Both the position numbers and the translations under genes were made by a program. Of a stretch of 64,000 bases of DNA, positions 61,182-64,000 are shown piece by piece. The notes beneath the pieces were generated by a model. That model made no database searches. It was not told the DNA's origin and was given only the letters and a program-made list of their open reading frames with translations. This stretch comes from Novosphingobium sp. UBA6272 (lineage in GTDB: Bacteria; Pseudomonadota; Alphaproteobacteria; Sphingomonadales; Sphingomonadaceae): NCBI RefSeq assembly GCF_002440635.1, contig NZ_DJUW01000017.1, forward strand, positions 1 through 64,000, written 5' to 3'. The first letter of the stretch is position 1. Each line of letters starts with the position of its first letter.

Positions 61182-61301
61182 TTTTTCCTTCGAAGTCGAG
61201 GCCTATTTACGCAGCGCGCCAAGAGTTTAGGGCTAGGATCAAGCCACCCTCCGCAGCGCCAAAAGAACACGCGGTGTCAGGACCGGGGTCAGCCAAGCAA
61301 C

Positions 61302-62786
61302 TCAGCGCACGCCCGCCAGCGCTTTCTGGCGTCGCCGCTGCACCGAAGAACCGAGCCCGATGGCCTCGCGGTATTTGGCTACGGTGCGCCGGGCGAGATC
61401 GAAGCCTTTTTCCTTCAGCAGGTCGACCAGGGTATCGTCGGACAGGATTGCCTTGGGATCTTCTGCATCGATCAGTGTCTTGATCGCCGCCTTGACTGCC
61501 GAGGCCGACGCACCGCCTTCGCCATCGACCGCGCCGACGCCCGAGGTGAAAAAGTACTTCAGCTCAAAGGTCCCGCGCGGGCAAGACAGGTACTTGTTGC
61601 TGGTCACCCGGCTGACGGTCGATTCGTGCATCTCGATGGCATCGGCCACCGTGCGCAGCGTCAGGGGCTTGAGGTGCGAGACTCCGTGCTGGAAGAAGCC
61701 GTCCTGCTGCTTCACCACTTCGCTGGCGACCTTGAGGATCGTTTTGGCCCGCTGGTCGAGCGCCTTTACCAGCCAGTTGGCATCGGCCAGCTTGTCTGAC
61801 AGCCAGCCGCGTGCGGTCTTGTCATCGCAGGACCCGCGCATCTCGACATAGTAGCTGCGGTTGACCACCAGCTTGGGCAAGGTGGCCTGGTTAAGCTGCA
61901 GGTCCCAGCCGCCATCGGCACGCGGCATGATCAGGATATCGGGCGTTACCGGATCGCCGCCACCGCTCGAAAAGCGCAGCCCCGGCTTGGGATCATAGCC
62001 GCGCAGTTCCGCCAGCATATCGGCAAAGTCTTCATCATCGACTCCGCACATCCGCTTGAGCCTGGGCAGTTCGCCGCGCGCCAGCAGCTCAAGATTGTCC
62101 AGCAGCCGGGCCATGCATGGGTCATAGCGGTCCGCCTCGCGCGCCTGGAGCGCCAGGCATTCGCCCAGGCTGCGGGCGCCGACGCCGGTGGGGTCGAGCG
62201 ACTGGACCAGCGCCAGGGCATCTTCGACCTCGTCCTCGTCAACCGACAGTTCCTGCGCCAGTTCGCGGCATGTCGCACCGAGATAGCCGGCATCGTCGAG
62301 CTCGCTGGCGATGTGCCGGGCGATGAAGGCCAGGCGCGGATCGCGGCTGATCGCGCCGATCTGGGCGTGGAGATGTTCGGCCAGAGTGGCGGCGTGATCG
62401 CCGCGCTCGTCGATCCCCGGACCTTGCTCGCCGCCGCTCATGCGGAATTCCGCGCTCCAATCCCCGGTGTCGCGATCCCGATCAAGCGCGGAGGCATCGA
62501 TGTCGAGCGGTCGGTCGTCCTCGGCCCTGCCTTCGGCGATCAGCTGGTCAGCGGGAGAAGATTCGAGCGTGGTGCGACGGGCATCGTCGGGCGGAACTGC
62601 CTCGCCGACAGGGTCGGCCGGGACGCCGCCGCCGATGTCGAGCAGCGGATTGGCTTCGAGCGCTTCGCCAATGAAGGCCTCGATCTCTAGGTTCGACAGC
62701 GCCAGCAGCTTGATCGCCTGCTGAAGCTGGGGCGTCATCACCAGTGATTGCGATTGCCGTAAATCGAGGCGCGGGCCGAGGGCCAT
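61302..62786 (-). CDS. rpoN: RNA polymerase sigma-54 factor
   Basis: Directs transcription of nitrogen, motility and other genes with enhancer-binding activators, 494 residues. The Gln-rich region I (LDLRQSQSLVMTPQLQQAIKLLALSNLEIEAFI), acidic region II, core-binding region and C-terminal HTH (ESTVSRVTSNKYLSCPRG) with RpoN box ARRTVAKYREAIG are all present. Downstream of lptB, from which a hairpin-rich spacer separates it. Confidence 0.97.
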   Translation of the reverse strand: MALGPRLDLRQSQSLVMTPQLQQAIKLLALSNLEIEAFIGEALEANPLLDIGGGVPADPVGEAVPPDDARRTTLESSPADQLIAEGRAEDDRPLDIDASALDRDRDTGDWSAEFRMSGGEQGPGIDERGDHAATLAEHLHAQIGAISRDPRLAFIARHIASELDDAGYLGATCRELAQELSVDEDEVEDALALVQSLDPTGVGARSLGECLALQAREADRYDPCMARLLDNLELLARGELPRLKRMCGVDDEDFADMLAELRGYDPKPGLRFSSGGGDPVTPDILIMPRADGGWDLQLNQATLPKLVVNRSYYVEMRGSCDDKTARGWLSDKLADANWLVKALDQRAKTILKVASEVVKQQDGFFQHGVSHLKPLTLRTVADAIEMHESTVSRVTSNKYLSCPRGTFELKYFFTSGVGAVDGEGGASASAVKAAIKTLIDAEDPKAILSDDTLVDLLKEKGFDLARRTVAKYREAIGLGSSVQRRRQKALAGVR

Positions 62787-62789
62787 TGT

Positions 62790-62933
62790 GCCAGGTCCGC
62801 CTCAGCTTTCGCTGAGGCTGGCACCACTCACCACCCCGCACCCCCGGCCCAACCACCCACAGGGTGCCATGAACGGGTGGTTGGGCCGGGGGTGCGGGGT
62901 GGTGAGTGGTGCGAGGTCAACCGCAGGTTGACC
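62790..62933. repeat. Array of three hairpins between lptB and rpoN
   Basis: Three inverted repeats fill almost the whole 158-bp spacer. (1) 62790-62822: CCTCAGC-tttc-GCTGAGG, extended by GCCAG/CTGGC. (2) 62821-62858 with 62875-62912: 38-bp perfect arms and a 16-nt loop. (3) 62915-62922 with 62926-62933: GGTCAACC-gca-GGTTGACC. The central 92-nt structure is far more stable than an ordinary terminator and has no T-run. It may stabilise or partly end the lptB transcript, be a REP/MITE-type insertion, or bind a protein. Confidence 0.9.
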
Positions 62934-62944
62934 GAACAAAGCAC

Positions 62945-63724
62945 TCATAAAGTAAACCCTTCGCCCAGGTAGAGCCGCCGCACGTTCTCGTCCGCGACCA
63001 GTTCCTCGGGACTTCCGGCGAACAGCACCTGTCCGCCATAGATGATGCAGGCCCGGTCAACGATGTCGAGCGTTTCGCGGACATTGTGATCGGTGATCAG
63101 CACGCCGATCCCGCGATCCTTCAGATCCCGGACCAGATCGCGGATGTCGCTGATCGAGAGCGGATCGATCCCGGCGAAGGGTTCGTCGAGCAACATGATC
63201 GAGGGGTTGGCGGCCAGCGCCCGGGCGATCTCGCAGCGGCGGCGTTCGCCGCCGGAAAGTGCCATGGCCGGGCTCGAACGGAGCCGGTCGAGCCCGAATT
63301 CATCGAGCAGGCGCTGCAGCTCGCTGGCCCGGGTCGCGGGGTCCGGCTCTGCCAGTTCGAGCACGCAGGCGATGTTCTGCTCGACCGTCATCCCGCGAAA
63401 GATGCTGGTTTCCTGCGGCAGATAGCCCAGCCCCAGGATCGCCCGGCGATACATCGGCAGCGTGGTCACATCGACCCCGTCCATCAGGATTCGGCCGCTG
63501 TCGGGCTTTACCAGGCCCATGATCGAATAGAAGCAGGTGGTCTTGCCCGCGCCGTTGGGGCCGAGCAGGCCGAGCACTTCGCCCTTGCCGACCGACAGCG
63601 AAATGTCGGTCAGCACCGCGCGCTTGTCATAGCTTTTGGCGATCGAGATCACTTCCAGTCCGCCTTGCGGGATCGGCTGCATGGCGGCGGTATTCGGCGC
63701 GACGAGATGCTGGACTTCGCTCAT
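62945..63724 (-). CDS. lptB: LPS export ABC transporter ATPase
   Basis: ATPase of the LptBFGC complex that pulls lipopolysaccharide from the inner membrane, 259 residues. Walker A GPNGAGKT (55-62), Q-loop LGYLPQETSIFRGMTVEQN, signature ALSGGERRR, Walker B SIMLLDEPFAGIDP and H-loop ITDHNV. The first 20 or so residues extend beyond the usual start. ATG 63724; lptA/lptC, often upstream, are not adjacent, since the next gene is divergent. rpoN follows as in many proteobacteria. Confidence 0.97.
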   Translation of the reverse strand: MSEVQHLVAPNTAAMQPIPQGGLEVISIAKSYDKRAVLTDISLSVGKGEVLGLLGPNGAGKTTCFYSIMGLVKPDSGRILMDGVDVTTLPMYRRAILGLGYLPQETSIFRGMTVEQNIACVLELAEPDPATRASELQRLLDEFGLDRLRSSPAMALSGGERRRCEIARALAANPSIMLLDEPFAGIDPLSISDIRDLVRDLKDRGIGVLITDHNVRETLDIVDRACIIYGGQVLFAGSPEELVADENVRRLYLGEGFTL

Positions 63725-63898
63725 GGTCCCCGATCTACGCAGGCTTCGGACGGCCCGCAAGCGTCATTGGTCGATTTGGCAGGCTTTGTGCATGACCCGC
63801 CGCAATGCCTTCCTCGCAGACAATGCTTAACGGGGCTTGATCGAACGCCCCTTCGGTGTTCTACTCGGTCTCCGAGGGGAACTGAAAAGGGAATGACC

Positions 63899-64000
63899 AT
63901 GGCTAAGGCATGGCACGGCGTCGCACATTGGGCAGCGCGGGCAGGCAAACCGCTCGATTGGCGCAAGCGGATGAGCGACAATATCGCCTATGCCTTGCTG
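63899..64000 (+). CDS. Gene cut by the window end, function unknown
   Basis: Only the first 34 codons are visible: AKAWHGVAHWAARAGKPLDW, then KRMSDNIAYALL, running off the window. The end looks like the start of a transmembrane helix. ATG 63899 has AAAAGGG at 8-nt spacing; ATG 63893 is in the same frame but too close to it. Small membrane proteins with an RMSDNIAYALL-like segment are common in sphingomonads; the function is not known. The 168 bp between the lptB start and this gene hold no other gene. Confidence 0.6.
   Translation, partial: MAKAWHGVAHWAARAGKPLDWRKRMSDNIAYALL

Overview
The window is chromosomal DNA of a high-GC alphaproteobacterium. Most proteins look like those of Sphingomonadales, probably the Erythrobacteraceae/Sphingomonadaceae (housekeeping proteins, the GroESL control region, MidA, PduO-type adenosyltransferase, GluQRS, HIG1-type small membrane protein). 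This placement is by family resemblance only; no rRNA or tRNA gene was found.

Layout. 1-2.9 kb: the edge of an integrated element: an IS256-family insertion sequence that abuts and supplies the stop codon of a P4-type tyrosine integrase, next to the 3' end of guaA, a known island integration site. 2.9-9.7 kb: guaA, a DUF2189 membrane protein behind an FNR-type box, a class A beta-lactamase-like protein, a lipoprotein methyltransferase and groESL with a heat-shock promoter and a CIRCE operator. 9.8-14.2 kb: an accessory cluster of a sulfotransferase-like protein, two tandem tail-collar proteins, a DUF6916-like protein and a MATE exporter. 14.4-28.6 kb: a lipoprotein cytochrome c, rplJL (minus strand) and rpoBC (plus strand). 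The normally joined rplJL-rpoBC operon is split by about 4 kb holding two methyltransferases and a DUF2975/HTH regulator operon; rpoBC has its own strong promoter. 28.8-41.6 kb: a GT14-like glycosyltransferase, a serine hydrolase, nadE, asd behind a Thr/Ile-rich leader peptide, glnD, an acyl-CoA ligase, lgt and midA. 41.7-45.2 kb: leucine-degradation genes (isovaleryl-CoA dehydrogenase, methylcrotonyl-CoA carboxylase beta subunit). 45.2-50.1 kb: lipid-type acyltransferase, DUF1295 protein, 5'-nucleotidase, TetR regulator with a clear palindromic operator, thioesterase. 50.1-58.7 kb: gyrB, an M20 peptidase, a second acyl-CoA ligase, 3-hydroxyacyl-CoA dehydrogenase, cobalamin adenosyltransferase, HIG1-like protein and gluQ. 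58.7-64 kb: a MITE-like repeat, an HNH nuclease, a 44-residue RiPP-precursor-like gene facing a second sulfotransferase-like gene, rpoN, a 158-bp spacer made of three hairpins (one with 38-bp perfect arms), lptB and a gene cut by the window end.

The strongest candidates for something new are (i) the 44-residue peptide paired with a sulfotransferase-like protein at 60 kb, with a paralogous sulfotransferase beside tail-collar genes at 10 kb; (ii) the putative Thr/Ile attenuator in front of asd; and (iii) the hairpin array between lptB and rpoN.
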